Of a stretch of DNA of 17,953 nucleotides, positions 1-7,802 are shown one piece after another (positions within the stretch are counted from its first letter, which is position 1; each line of letters begins with the position of its first letter). The stretch is from NCBI GenBank assembly GCA_035543875.1, contig DATKIY010000115.1:1-17953 (forward strand), written 5' to 3'. Under the pieces are notes generated by a model, which saw only the letters and a list, made by a program, of their open reading frames with translations, searched no databases and was not told the origin of the DNA. Made by a program: the position numbers and the translations under genes. The DNA is from DATKIY01 sp035543875 (lineage in GTDB: Bacteria > Actinomycetota > Actinomycetes > JAHEKZ01).

Positions 1-279
1 TACCCCCCTCCCGATCACCTGCAGCTAGCCAAGTCCGGTTGGAAGATCGTAGCCTCAAATCGAACTCGTTGCGGTTTCGTCCATGACGAAGCCGAGAAGG
101 ATGAATCCCGGCTCAGGTGACACGTGGCCGCTGCTCCAACAGCCGCAACAACGACGAACACTCGCCCACCAGGTGTCAAACCGGGCGTCAAACGGTGGTG
201 GGGTCATGATGTCTGGGTGTGGAATACATAACCCCCACCCGCGCCTGTGAGGGGCCACCTTAAAGAAACCAGGGAGTCG

Positions 280-303
280 GTCAGATTGAGCGTCAGATTG
301 AGC
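280..303. repeat. Perfect 12-bp tandem duplication
   Basis: The unit GTCAGATTGAGC occurs twice in direct succession, and a third partial copy (GTCA) begins straight after. It lies in non-coding DNA downstream of tRNA-Pro. It could be a slippage product or paired binding sites; nothing in the sequence separates these. Confidence 0.8.
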
Positions 304-310
304 GTCAACG

Positions 311-324
311 GCCCCGAGTGGGGC
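311..324 (-). terminator. Possible tRNA-Pro transcript terminator hairpin
   Basis: On the minus strand the sequence is GCCCC-ACTC-GGGGC, a perfect 5-bp GC stem with a 4-nt loop. It sits about 44 nt beyond the tRNA 3' end. No U-run follows, so intrinsic termination is uncertain, though actinobacterial terminators often lack one. Confidence 0.3.
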
Positions 325-367
325 GGAGTCCCGTTTCGATAACCACCACCGACCTGCGGAAACTCTG

Positions 368-441
<74 letters not shown>

Positions 442-485
442 TTGCAGGTCAGCTGGGGTAAGGGTGTTGCCCCTCACCCCGGGTT

Positions 486-503
486 GACATCAAAGTTGAT
501 ATC
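486..503. promoter_or_regulatory. Operator-like palindrome upstream of tRNA-Pro
   Basis: GACATCAA-AG-TTGATATC is an inverted repeat of two 8-bp half-sites with one mismatch and a 2-bp spacer. It is centred about 53 bp upstream of the tRNA 5' end, where a promoter or operator would be expected. It also contains TTGATG on the minus strand, a possible -35, but no matching -10 follows at 16-18 bp. The regulator is unknown. Confidence 0.25.
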
Positions 504-669
504 CAAATGCGGGGACTCACCTGCAACCGAAAGCGTACCTACCCTCCGCCTCAGCACCCAAAGCAGGCGGCAGCCACCCGCGAGTAAGTAACCTGGACGG
601 CTAGTCCGGTGGCGCCAGCACGACGATGCGGGAGGCTTTTGAACTCCCCTAAGACACACAGACTGCATG

Positions 670-714
670 GGCAGGTTCTTCATCGGGACGCTTGTGCCGG
701 TGTAAGAACCTGCC
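670..714 (-). terminator. Strong hairpin after the LD-carboxypeptidase gene
   Basis: An 11-bp perfect inverted repeat (ggcaggttctt at 670-680 with aagaacctgcc at 704-714) is extended inward by six more pairs (catcgg at 681-686 with ccggtg at 697-702, one G-U), giving about 17 pairs, a single bulged base and a 10-nt loop. It begins 17 nt past the stop codon of the upstream gene. No U-run follows on the minus strand, so it is either a U-less actinobacterial-type terminator or an RNA-stabilising 3' hairpin. Confidence 0.6.
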
Positions 715-731
715 GGATCTAGTGCGGAAAA

Positions 732-1682
732 CTATGCGCGCACCCCGGGCTCATCGATCGTCAGCGTTCGATTGTTAGCGTCGAGAGTCGCCATGACACC
801 GAACGGAATGCTGGCAAGGTGCGTGCCGTGGCCGAGCGGCAAGCCGTACGTCACAGGAACTCCGAGCGCACCAAGGTGCTCTTCCAACGTGTCTTCCAAG
901 GAGCGATCTCGGATCACCTCGGGGTCCGGTTTCCCGCATCCTTCCAACTGACTGACCACTACCCCAGCGACATTGTCGAAAAAGCCAGAAAGGCGCATCT
1001 GCCAGAACATCACGTCGAAGTGGATCGTTCTCTGGTCGACTTCTTCCATCATCAAGATGGCTCCATCAAGTTTCGGATGCCAGGGCGTACCCATCAGGTG
1101 ATTGAGCGTGTAGAAGTTTCCGCCAACAATCGGCGCGGTGACTTTCCCCGGAGCAATGGTGCGAATCCAGTTGTCGTCCGGGTTACGCGGCACCTCCCCC
1201 ACTCCGCCTTTGCTGAAAGCACGCATCGCTGAGTCGAGCGTGAAGGCAGCCCGGTTCGCGGCGCCCATTGACCCAAAACCGGGACCATGAAAGGTGCACA
1301 GCCCGCTCTCCTGCAGCAAAGAAACGTGCAGGTTTGTGATGTCGCTGAATCCCATCAAAGCTTTTGGCTTGTCCGCTACGAGGTCGTAGTCGATGAGCGG
1401 GAGCATCTCGATGGCACCAACACCACCCCATAGGCAGTGGATGATGTCGATGTCGTCGTCTTTGAAAAGTTCGTGCATGTCACCGACACGGAGTTCCGGG
1501 TCGCCAGCGACGTAGTCGTCGCGAGCCCAGACACTGTCGGTCAACTTGACTTGGTAGCCCCGCTCCTGCCACCACTCAACGCAGCGCAGCACGTCGCTGC
1601 GGTTATCGAAGGGACCTGACGGCGCGAACACGCCAACCGTCCCCCCTGGTGGTAAAGGTCGGCCAAACTTCGTCGCTCGCAC
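732..1682 (-). CDS. S66-family LD-carboxypeptidase (LdcA/MccF-like)
   Basis: The product is a 316-aa serine peptidase of family S66. This family cleaves an L,D bond, typically releasing the terminal D-Ala from murein tetrapeptides during peptidoglycan recycling, while MccF members cleave microcin C-type conjugates. The N-terminal strand reads TVGVFAPSGP (15-24). The nucleophile motif GFSD (111-114) supplies Ser113. MMEEVD (211-216) supplies the catalytic Glu, and LGHG (283-286) supplies His285. This Ser-Glu-His order and spacing fit the family, as does the length. There is no signal peptide, so it is cytoplasmic. The start is GTG, preceded by GAGGA at about 8 nt. It follows der by 21 bp and probably ends that transcript at the hairpin 670-714. 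The sequence alone does not separate the recycling and MccF-type roles. Confidence 0.9.
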   Translation of the reverse strand: MRATKFGRPLPPGGTVGVFAPSGPFDNRSDVLRCVEWWQERGYQVKLTDSVWARDDYVAGDPELRVGDMHELFKDDDIDIIHCLWGGVGAIEMLPLIDYDLVADKPKALMGFSDITNLHVSLLQESGLCTFHGPGFGSMGAANRAAFTLDSAMRAFSKGGVGEVPRNPDDNWIRTIAPGKVTAPIVGGNFYTLNHLMGTPWHPKLDGAILMMEEVDQRTIHFDVMFWQMRLSGFFDNVAGVVVSQLEGCGKPDPEVIRDRSLEDTLEEHLGALGVPVTYGLPLGHGTHLASIPFGVMATLDANNRTLTIDEPGVRA

Positions 1683-1703
1683 TGCTTGTGTCCTCGCCTT
1701 TCG

Positions 1704-3086
1704 CTACTTCTTACCGCGTTTTTCTCGCACCCGCAGGTTGATGTGCACTGGGGTCCCCGCAAAACCGAACTCCTCGCGCAGTCGGCGCTCAACGTATCGA
1801 CGATATCCGGCCTCGAGGAATCCGGACGCGAACAACACGAACGTTGGCGGTCGGCTTCCTGCCTGCGTGGCAAACAAGATCCGAGGCTGTTTACCACCGC
1901 GAACCGGGTGCGGATGCTCAGCAACAAGCCGGCCAAGGAAGGCGTTGAGCCGTGCCGTCGGGATCCGGGTAGCCCAACCTTCGAGCGCTGTATCGATAGC
2001 CGGAACAAGCTTTTCCATATGCCGACCAGTCAGTGCCGACACGTTTACCCGGGGCGCCCATGCGACGCGTGCGAGGTCTCGGTCGATCTCTTTCTCCAAG
2101 TAGTACCGACGCTCGTCATCGAGCAGGTCCCACTTGTTGAAGGCCAAAACCAACGCGCGTCCCGTTTCGACAACCATCGAAATGATGCGCATGTCCTGCT
2201 CTGCCAATGGTTCACTTGAGTCGAGCAGGACGACTGCGACCTCGGTCTTGTCGAGTGCCGACTGCGTGCGCAGACTGGCGAAGTACTCGCTGCCGCTCGA
2301 CTCCTTAACTCTGCGGCGGATCCCTGCAGTGTCAACGAACTTGAAAGTGCGTCCGCCAAGAACAATGAGCTCGTCCACGGGGTCGACCGTGGTTCCCGCG
2401 ACTGCATCGACGACAACCCGCTCCTCGCCGGCCACTTGGTTGAGCAAGCTCGACTTTCCGACGTTGGGCTTTCCCAGCAAAGCGATCCGGTGCGGCCCGC
2501 CAGGAGTCTCGACCACTGGCTGTTGTTCTGGCAGCGCACCAAGCACCGCGTCGAGCAGGTCACCCGAACCTCGACCATGGAGTGCGGACACCGAGTGCGG
2601 TTGACCAAGACCAAGCGACCACAAGCTCGCCGCTTCTGACTCTGCCCGGTTGTCATCCACCTTGTTCGCGGCTAACACGACCGGCTTCCCCGCCTTACGG
2701 AGCACTCGAACGACCGCTTCGTCGGTATCCGTCGTGCCAACGGTCGCATCGACCACCAGTAGGACGGCGTCCGCGGCGGCTACTGCGAGCTCAGCTTGCG
2801 CCGCGACGCGAGCGGCCAGCCCCTGCGCGTCAGGTTCCCATCCCCCGGTGTCGACGACCGTGAAATCTCGTCCTGACCAGCTGGTGTCGTACGCCACCCG
2901 GTCGCGCGTAACTCCCGGGCGATCCTCCACCACCGCCTCACGTCGACCCAGGATGCGGTTCACCAGAGTCGACTTACCAACGTTGGGTCGCCCCACTACC
3001 GCGAGTACCGGAAGCGGCCCGACACCAAGCGCGTCTTCGTGTACCGCGTCGTCAAGGGCTTCGGCGTGGACGGTCTCTTCACTCAT
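1704..3086 (-). CDS. der: Ribosome biogenesis GTPase Der (EngA)
   Basis: The product is a 460-aa tandem GTPase that acts in maturation of the 50S ribosomal subunit. GTPase domain 1 has GRPNVGKS (32-39), DTGG (79-82) and NKVD (141-144). Domain 2 has GKPNVGKS (205-212), DTAG (252-255) and NKWD (317-320). A KH-like domain fills about 375-460 and ends in a basic tail (REKRGKK). Two G domains plus a KH domain are diagnostic of Der. The roughly 25 acidic residues before the first strand are a common actinobacterial extension. The ATG start overlaps the cmk stop by 4 nt (ATGA) and I see no good Shine-Dalgarno sequence, so translation is probably coupled to cmk. The cmk-der pair is conserved in Actinobacteria. 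Confidence 0.98.
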   Translation of the reverse strand: MSEETVHAEALDDAVHEDALGVGPLPVLAVVGRPNVGKSTLVNRILGRREAVVEDRPGVTRDRVAYDTSWSGRDFTVVDTGGWEPDAQGLAARVAAQAELAVAAADAVLLVVDATVGTTDTDEAVVRVLRKAGKPVVLAANKVDDNRAESEAASLWSLGLGQPHSVSALHGRGSGDLLDAVLGALPEQQPVVETPGGPHRIALLGKPNVGKSSLLNQVAGEERVVVDAVAGTTVDPVDELIVLGGRTFKFVDTAGIRRRVKESSGSEYFASLRTQSALDKTEVAVVLLDSSEPLAEQDMRIISMVVETGRALVLAFNKWDLLDDERRYYLEKEIDRDLARVAWAPRVNVSALTGRHMEKLVPAIDTALEGWATRIPTARLNAFLGRLVAEHPHPVRGGKQPRILFATQAGSRPPTFVLFASGFLEAGYRRYVERRLREEFGFAGTPVHINLRVREKRGKK

Positions 3087-3787
3087 GACGGTTTCACGCT
3101 GGCAAATCGCTCCCGGACCAGAGCCACCACACGCTGGATGACTTCCTCGAGCGTCAGATTGGTCGAGTCGATTTCGATGGCATCACTGGCGCGAGCCAGC
3201 GGTGATACTTCGCGTTGCGAGTCGAGTAGGTCGCGTCGATTCAGCGATGTCAACGTGTCCTCCAGGCTCGACTGGAATCGGCCGTCGAGCTCAGCAGTCC
3301 GTCTCTCAGCCCGTGCTTGGCTTGACGCAACGAGGAAGACCTTCAATGGAGCATCCGGGACAACGACCGTCCCGATGTCGCGTCCTTCAATGACGACAGG
3401 ACCCTCGGCCATTGCTTCACGCTGCAGTTCCACCAATCGCTCGCGAACTGCTGGCACAGCGCTCACGGCGCTGACGGAGTCGGTCACTCGCGGGTCTCTG
3501 ATCTCTTCGGTGACGTCATGGCCATCGATCAGGACGCCCGGTCCGTCGGGGTCAGTCGAAACAATCAGCTCTGGGTCTTGAGCGCTCCGACCGACCGCCG
3601 CACTGTCGTGGGGGTCGATGTCGTGCTGCAGCATCCACCAGGTGATCGCCCGATACATGGCGCCGGTGTCCAGGTAGTTCCAGCCAAGCTCACGGGCCAC
3701 CCCTCGGGCCGTGGTGGACTTGCCGGACCCTGAAGGACCGTCAACGGCTACCGCGAAGGGTTGCGAGCTGGAGGTGCCGGTCGTCAC
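3083..3787 (-). CDS. cmk: Cytidylate kinase (CMP/dCMP kinase)
   Basis: The enzyme phosphorylates CMP and dCMP with ATP to give CDP and dCDP, and is cytoplasmic. Numbering from the longer start at 3793, the sequence shows a P-loop GPSGSGKST (19-27), then YLDTGAMYRA, the CMP-binding segment with IRDPRVTDSVS, EGRDIGTVV, and a lid region with arginines (RAERRT, NRRD). This order and the length of about 235 aa are typical of bacterial Cmk. Two in-frame GTG codons compete. The one at 3787 lies 6 nt after an AAGGGA ribosome-binding site, while the one at 3793 overlaps that site, so I prefer 3787; the alternative adds two residues. The stop overlaps the der start (ATGA). The roughly 155-bp gap to tyrA upstream may hold a promoter, but I see only a weak TACCCT -10 (3879-3884). 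Confidence 0.96.
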   Translation of the reverse strand: MTTGTSSSQPFAVAVDGPSGSGKSTTARGVARELGWNYLDTGAMYRAITWWMLQHDIDPHDSAAVGRSAQDPELIVSTDPDGPGVLIDGHDVTEEIRDPRVTDSVSAVSAVPAVRERLVELQREAMAEGPVVIEGRDIGTVVVPDAPLKVFLVASSQARAERRTAELDGRFQSSLEDTLTSLNRRDLLDSQREVSPLARASDAIEIDSTNLTLEEVIQRVVALVRERFASVKPS

Positions 3788-3924
3788 ACTCACTCCCTTC
3801 TGGGCGCGTCTGGATGAAGCCGAGGCTGGCGGGTCGAGGTGGCATGGGTCAAACGGGATGCTCGGGGGCGGTTGGCAGAGGGTACCTGGAAAGGCACACT
3901 TCGTGACGGGAATGACCAGGTGGT

Positions 3925-3940
3925 GGGCTGATTTGAGCCC
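3925..3940 (-). terminator. Weak hairpin just after tyrA
   Basis: GGGCT-CAAATC-AGCCC on the minus strand is a 5-bp stem with a 6-nt loop, starting 6 nt past the tyrA stop. No U-run follows. It may reduce read-through into cmk, but the support is weak. Confidence 0.25.
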
Positions 3941-3946
3941 GCTGAG

Positions 3947-5056
3947 CTAGTGCACGGACCAGCCCAGACCGGTGAGCGCCCGGATGAGGTCCGGGCTGAC
4001 GCCGGGAACAACCGATAGTTCGACGAGGCCAACCGGCTGCCCTGGTGAGTGCTCAATCGAGATGTCCTCAATATTGACCCCCGCCTCCCCTGCCGCCACA
4101 AAAAGCCTGGCCAGGGCCCCAGGCTCGTCGGGAATGACCACTGGGACGACTTCATACGCCACTGCTGGTGCACCGTGCTTGCCAGGGATCAAGCCATGGC
4201 CGGCGCGACCGCGTTCCAAGCTCTCTTCGACCGCGCGCGTTACCAGACTACTGTCGGTTTCCTGATTTATCGACTTATCACTTTTTGATGCGGCCGATTC
4301 GATCTTGCGAAGCAGCGCGATCATGCCCTGGAGCTCGGAATCCAAGCCGGTCAGCACATCGGCCACGGGACCAGCGTTGGCAGCCAAGATCTGCGACCAC
4401 AGCGATGAGTCAGAGGCAGCAATCCGGACGGTGTCCCGCACTCCTTGTCCAGCCAGCTCCAGCTGCTGGGGGTCGGCATCCACGAGCTGCGCAGCCAACA
4501 GGCTCGCCACCACCTGGGGTGCGTGTGACACGCGCGCAACCGCAGCATCGTGTGCGGCCGCCGTCATCTGCACGGGCTGAGCTCCACACTCGGTGACCAT
4601 CTCCGTGACGGTGTTCACCCGCTCGACGCTGACCGAGCTGGTCGGGCAGAGCACCCAGGGCCGCCCGTCGAACAAGTCAGCCTGGGCGCCGTGCGGGCCT
4701 GATCTCTCGCGCCCAGCCATGGGGTGCCCGCCGACAAACCGGTCCGCGAGCCCCACCCGTTCAATCGCCTCGGCGATCACAGACTTCACGCTGCACAAAT
4801 CGGTCACGGTGGCATCCAGTCCCAGCCGGCCAATCTCGGCAGCCACCGCCTCGAACGCCGACGGTGGCACCGCGATCACCACAAGGTCCGGTGTCGACGC
4901 TGGCCAGCCGAGCGTGCCAGCACCGAGGTCGGCAGCCAGACGTTGGGCTGCGGGGTCGCGATCGCTCAAGCTGACCGCCCAACCCGATCGACGCAGTGCT
5001 AGGCCGAGCGAGGTTCCGAGCAGCCCTGCGCCAACGATATGGACCGTTGGACTCAC
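3947..5056 (-). CDS. tyrA: Prephenate dehydrogenase with C-terminal ACT domain
   Basis: The product is 369 aa. It oxidatively decarboxylates prephenate to 4-hydroxyphenylpyruvate with NAD(P)+ in tyrosine synthesis; an arogenate preference cannot be excluded. The N-terminal Rossmann motif is GAGLLG (9-14). The family motif GGHPMAG is at 109-115 and SHAPQV (177-182) carries the likely catalytic His178. The all-helical dimerisation domain follows. About 304-369 form an ACT domain (VVIPDEPGALARLF, then NIEDISIEH), which suggests feedback control by an aromatic amino acid. I chose the GTG at 5056 because the protein then starts directly with the Rossmann strand, has AGGA about 9 nt upstream and overlaps the aroH stop as GTGA. 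The frame stays open upstream but that part overlaps aroH and is not coding. Confidence 0.95.
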   Translation of the reverse strand: MSPTVHIVGAGLLGTSLGLALRRSGWAVSLSDRDPAAQRLAADLGAGTLGWPASTPDLVVIAVPPSAFEAVAAEIGRLGLDATVTDLCSVKSVIAEAIERVGLADRFVGGHPMAGRERSGPHGAQADLFDGRPWVLCPTSSVSVERVNTVTEMVTECGAQPVQMTAAAHDAAVARVSHAPQVVASLLAAQLVDADPQQLELAGQGVRDTVRIAASDSSLWSQILAANAGPVADVLTGLDSELQGMIALLRKIESAASKSDKSINQETDSSLVTRAVEESLERGRAGHGLIPGKHGAPAVAYEVVPVVIPDEPGALARLFVAAGEAGVNIEDISIEHSPGQPVGLVELSVVPGVSPDLIRALTGLGWSVH

Positions 5057-5415
5057 TGGGCCAGGTCCTGCCGGAGCACTTCGGCACCTCTGAGGTAGAC
5101 GTGCTGCACCGCAGACCGCGGGACGTCGGTTTCGAAGTGCGCCAGTACCCTGACGACTCGCGGTAGCGAACCAGAAATATGGAGCTCTTGGGCACATAGC
5201 AGCGGGACGTCACCGATCCCCAGGGTGCGAGCTGCGGCCGCGGGAAACTCGGTACGCAGGTCAGGCGTACTAGTGAAGATCACGCTAATCAAAGCTTCGG
5301 TGGTGATCGAATTCCGCTCGAGCATCTGACTAAGCAGCTCCACCACGGCCTCGACCAGCTCGTCACGGTCATCGGCGCGCAGTTGAGTGGCGCCTCTCAT
5401 GGCTCGCATTGACAC
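5053..5415 (-). CDS. aroH: Chorismate mutase, AroH class
   Basis: The product is a 120-aa monofunctional chorismate mutase of the trimeric Bacillus AroH fold, converting chorismate to prephenate. Compared from memory with B. subtilis AroH, the active-site set is present: Arg7 (MRGAT), Phe57, Arg63, Cys74, Glu77 (CAQE), Arg89 (VVRV) and Tyr107 (HVYL). The length matches the family. The start is GTG at 5415, which aligns best with the Bacillus N-terminus; an ATG at 5409 would shorten it by two residues. The stop overlaps the tyrA GTG start (GTGA). The two genes therefore encode consecutive steps, chorismate to prephenate to hydroxyphenylpyruvate, and are likely made together. It follows rluB after 55 bp. 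Confidence 0.96.
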   Translation of the reverse strand: MSMRAMRGATQLRADDRDELVEAVVELLSQMLERNSITTEALISVIFTSTPDLRTEFPAAAARTLGIGDVPLLCAQELHISGSLPRVVRVLAHFETDVPRSAVQHVYLRGAEVLRQDLAQ

Positions 5416-5470
5416 CCGGCCACCCTAGCCACGCCCTATCCACCGGCCACTCGCGGACCGTCTGGGTAAA

Positions 5471-6271
5471 TTATCGACTTGTCCTTAAATCGACTTCTTC
5501 GAGAAGCCGACCGATCTCCTTCGCCGACAACGGTCGTACCGATCCTGGACCCAGCTGGCCCAGGCGGACAGGTCCAAACGCCAAGCGCACCAGCCGCTGC
5601 ACCGGAAGATCGACCGCTGCCAGCAGTCGTCGAACGACGTGGTTACGCCCTTCGTGCAATGTCACCTCGACCTGCGCCTTGCGGCCCGAGCTGGCAACCA
5701 CCCGAAACCGGTCGACCACCACGGGCCCATCCTCAAGCTCGATCCCCTGCCGCAGCCGTTGCGTCACCGCCTTGGGTACTGGCCCAGGAACCTCCGCCAG
5801 GTAGACCTTTTGCACTCCGAAAGAAGGATGCGACAGTCGGTGCGCAAGGTCACCGTCGTTGGTCAGTAGCAACAAACCTTCGGTCTCGATGTCGAGGCGA
5901 CCCACATGGAACAGTCCTTTGCCCTGCTTGGCGAACTGTTTAGTCACGAGGTCGCCGACACAGCGCCGACCGCGATCGTCGCTCATCGCGGTGAGCACTC
6001 CCGACGGCTTGTTCAACGCGAGATACGCACGGCCGGCGGCGGTGGGGATGCGCTCTCCGTCAACCCGCACGACAGCTGTTTGCGGATCAACCCTGGTGCC
6101 TAGTTCAGTCACATCTTTGCCGTCGACGCTCACTCGGCCCGAGCTAATCAGTTCTTCGGATGCGCGTCGGCTGGCAACGCCTGCCTGCGCCAACACTTTC
6201 TGCAGTCGAACCATGACGGGTGTCTCGTCGTCCGACTCCTTCGCCTCGTCCTCCGGGCGAAGTTCACTCAC
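5471..6271 (-). CDS. rluB: 23S rRNA pseudouridine synthase, RluB type (RsuA/RluB/E/F family)
   Basis: The product is 266 aa. An N-terminal S4 RNA-binding domain (about 20-80: RLQKVLAQAGVASRR, then ISSGRVSVDG) is followed by the pseudouridine synthase catalytic domain. LALNKPSG (84-91) and GRLDIETEGL (124-133) carry the catalytic Asp127, and the C-terminal part has EGRNHVVRR, typical of the RsuA/RluB branch. The probable target is 23S rRNA (U2605 in E. coli numbering); the exact position is inferred from the family. The start is GTG with GAGG 7 nt upstream and overlaps the scpB stop (GTGA). An scpA-scpB-rluB order is common in Gram-positive bacteria. The acidic first 18 residues are probably disordered. 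Confidence 0.95.
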   Translation of the reverse strand: MSELRPEDEAKESDDETPVMVRLQKVLAQAGVASRRASEELISSGRVSVDGKDVTELGTRVDPQTAVVRVDGERIPTAAGRAYLALNKPSGVLTAMSDDRGRRCVGDLVTKQFAKQGKGLFHVGRLDIETEGLLLLTNDGDLAHRLSHPSFGVQKVYLAEVPGPVPKAVTQRLRQGIELEDGPVVVDRFRVVASSGRKAQVEVTLHEGRNHVVRRLLAAVDLPVQRLVRLAFGPVRLGQLGPGSVRPLSAKEIGRLLEEVDLRTSR

Positions 6272-6879
6272 AATTCGGCCTCGAGGGTCTCTAGATCTGG
6301 AAGGTAGGGAGCAAGCTCCGGCAGGTCATCCAGACTTGCCACGCCTAACCTTTCAAGGAAGTAGTGCGTCGTTTGGTACAGGTGAGCTCCGGTCTCCGCT
6401 TCACTGCCGCACTCCTCAACGAGGCCGCGGGCGAGGAGCGTACGCATCACACCGTCGACGTTGACGCCGCGCACCGCCGAGATGCGCGCTCTCGATACGG
6501 GCTGGCGATAGGCGACTACCGCAAGAGTCTCCAGCGAGGCTTGCGTCAACCGAGCCTGTTGACCGTCGAGGACGAACCTCTCGACCGCATCGGCGTATGC
6601 CGCGGCCGTGTAGTAGCGCCACCCACCAGCGACGTTGCGCAGCTCAAACCCCCGCCCTGTGTCCACGTACTCCTGCGCAAGGCGCTGCACTTCAGTCTCG
6701 ACTTCACCTTGTGGGCGTTGGAGTACCTGCGCCAACATCACAGCGCTGACCGGTTCGTCAACAACCATCAGGATCGCCTCGATGGCAGGACCCAACGGCA
6801 GCTCACTCACACTCGCATCGGGTGCGGCATCGTCGGTTACGGACTCCCCCGATGGCTCGTTGCCGACATCAGTGGTCAT
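6268..6879 (-). CDS. scpB: Segregation and condensation protein B
   Basis: The product is 203 aa. ScpB is the winged-helix dimer that binds the kleisin ScpA in the SMC-ScpAB condensin, which compacts and helps segregate the chromosome. After about 25 acidic, low-complexity residues comes GPAIEAILMVVDEPVS, typical of the first winged helix, then RGFELRNVAGGWRYYT. The second winged helix has the family hallmark LTQASLETLAVVAYRQPVSR (about 111-130) and IRG-like AVRGVNVDGVMRTLLARGLV. The ATG overlaps the scpA stop (ATGA) and a GAGAG lies just upstream. Its stop overlaps the rluB start. Loading by ParB would normally accompany it, but no parB or parS is in the window. Confidence 0.96.
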   Translation of the reverse strand: MTTDVGNEPSGESVTDDAAPDASVSELPLGPAIEAILMVVDEPVSAVMLAQVLQRPQGEVETEVQRLAQEYVDTGRGFELRNVAGGWRYYTAAAYADAVERFVLDGQQARLTQASLETLAVVAYRQPVSRARISAVRGVNVDGVMRTLLARGLVEECGSEAETGAHLYQTTHYFLERLGVASLDDLPELAPYLPDLETLEAEL

Positions 6880-7787
6880 GGTGCGCTCTCTTCCTGGTGT
6901 ATCACTGCGAGATCGTCAAACTCGTCATGGACGTCGAGGTCTCCATCGTCGGCCCCTGTCCAACGGATCGTCAGCTCACCCAACGGCTGCATCTGGTCGA
7001 ACGCTACGGCGCCTTCTTTGAACAACTCCAGCAGCGCGAGGAACCTCGCGATGACGGTGACCGTTCCCTCGGCGTCGTGAATGAGCGACCTAAAAGTAGA
7101 CGTGCGGACTCGGCGTAGCCGGTCAATCAACAACATGGCTTGTTCGCGCACACTGACTGCAGGTGCGTGAACATGGGAGGTCGACACCAACGCGACCGGC
7201 TTCGGCGCAAGAGCTTTCGCAGCTAGCAGAGCCAGTCCATCTACCCCAATGCCGAGCAACACTTCCGGCAGCAGGGATGCGAACTGTGGTTCCATCGTCG
7301 CGATGTGCGGGTGCATGCGGCCCGCCACCGCCATTCGACGCGCGATTTCGGCAGCCACGGTCTTGTAGGCGCGGTACTGCAAGAGCCTCGCGAACAGCAA
7401 GTCGCGCGCTTCAAGCAGTGCGAGGTCTTCTTCATCCTCGATTTCGGCTGACGGCAGGAGCCGCGCCGTCTTGAGGTCAAGCAGCGTGGCTGCTACGACC
7501 AGGAAGTGCGTCGTCTGTTCGAGATCCCACTGTTCGCCGAAACCTTTGATGTACGAGATGAACTCGTCGGTGACCGCTGAGAGTGCTACCTCGGTGACGT
7601 CGAGCTTGTGTTTGGCGATCAAGCCAAGAAGCAGGTCGAAGGGGCCCTCGAAGACCTCGAGGTGGACCTGGAAACCGCCGCCACCGACGGACACCGCTTG
7701 ATCACCTTCGATCGGCGGTCCTGGCGAGACCTCGGCAGCAGCTGAATCAGGCGCAGCTGGCTCGGCGTCGGTAAGGCTCTCGGTCAC
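6876..7787 (-). CDS. scpA: Segregation and condensation protein A (kleisin)
   Basis: The product is 303 aa. ScpA is the kleisin that bridges the heads of the SMC dimer and recruits ScpB. A proline- and acid-rich N-terminus (about 1-38) precedes the kleisin head-binding motif VHLEVFEGPFDLLLGLI, followed by KLDVTEVALSAVTDEF and LVVAATLLDLKTARLLP. The C-terminal winged helix contains TVTVIARFLALLELFKEGAV and FDQMQPLGEL. The length is slightly above the bacterial average because of the N-terminal extension and an acidic C-terminal tail. The start is GTG with no clear Shine-Dalgarno sequence. Instead, a CAGACC-C-GGTCTG palindrome occupies 7803-7815, 16 bp upstream. Confidence 0.95.
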   Translation of the reverse strand: MTESLTDAEPAAPDSAAAEVSPGPPIEGDQAVSVGGGGFQVHLEVFEGPFDLLLGLIAKHKLDVTEVALSAVTDEFISYIKGFGEQWDLEQTTHFLVVAATLLDLKTARLLPSAEIEDEEDLALLEARDLLFARLLQYRAYKTVAAEIARRMAVAGRMHPHIATMEPQFASLLPEVLLGIGVDGLALLAAKALAPKPVALVSTSHVHAPAVSVREQAMLLIDRLRRVRTSTFRSLIHDAEGTVTVIARFLALLELFKEGAVAFDQMQPLGELTIRWTGADDGDLDVHDEFDDLAVIHQEESAP

Positions 7788-7802
7788 GCGGGAACGGTAG
7801 CC

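Larger units (their letters stand above)
1..367. other. Non-coding region downstream of tRNA-Pro
   Basis: I see no convincing gene here. The open frames that cross it run through the tRNA in other frames and have no recognisable protein motif. It holds a 12-bp tandem duplication (280-303), a degenerate pair of similar repeats at about 173-196, an inverted repeat cccacca/tggtggg (165-171 with 196-202), and a short GC hairpin (311-324). The hairpin lies 44 nt past the tRNA 3' end in the transcribed direction and could help end the tRNA transcript, but no T-run follows it. Confidence 0.5.
442..731. other. Structured intergenic region between LD-carboxypeptidase and tRNA-Pro
   Basis: No gene is visible. 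On the minus strand the region would serve as the 3' end of the preceding gene and the promoter region of tRNA-Pro. It contains a strong hairpin (670-714), two weaker ones (gggag/ctccc at 630-634 with 644-648, and ccgcct/aggcgg at 546-551 with 565-570), a gggtg/caccc pair (462-466 with 475-479) and an operator-like palindrome (486-503). I could not find a convincing -10/-35 pair for the tRNA. Confidence 0.5.

Noticed and set aside
5057..5197. Upstream extension of tyrA (416-aa reading)
   Set aside because: The extension overlaps aroH in another frame and has no family similarity; the GTG at 5056 starts right at the Rossmann fold and overlaps the aroH stop.
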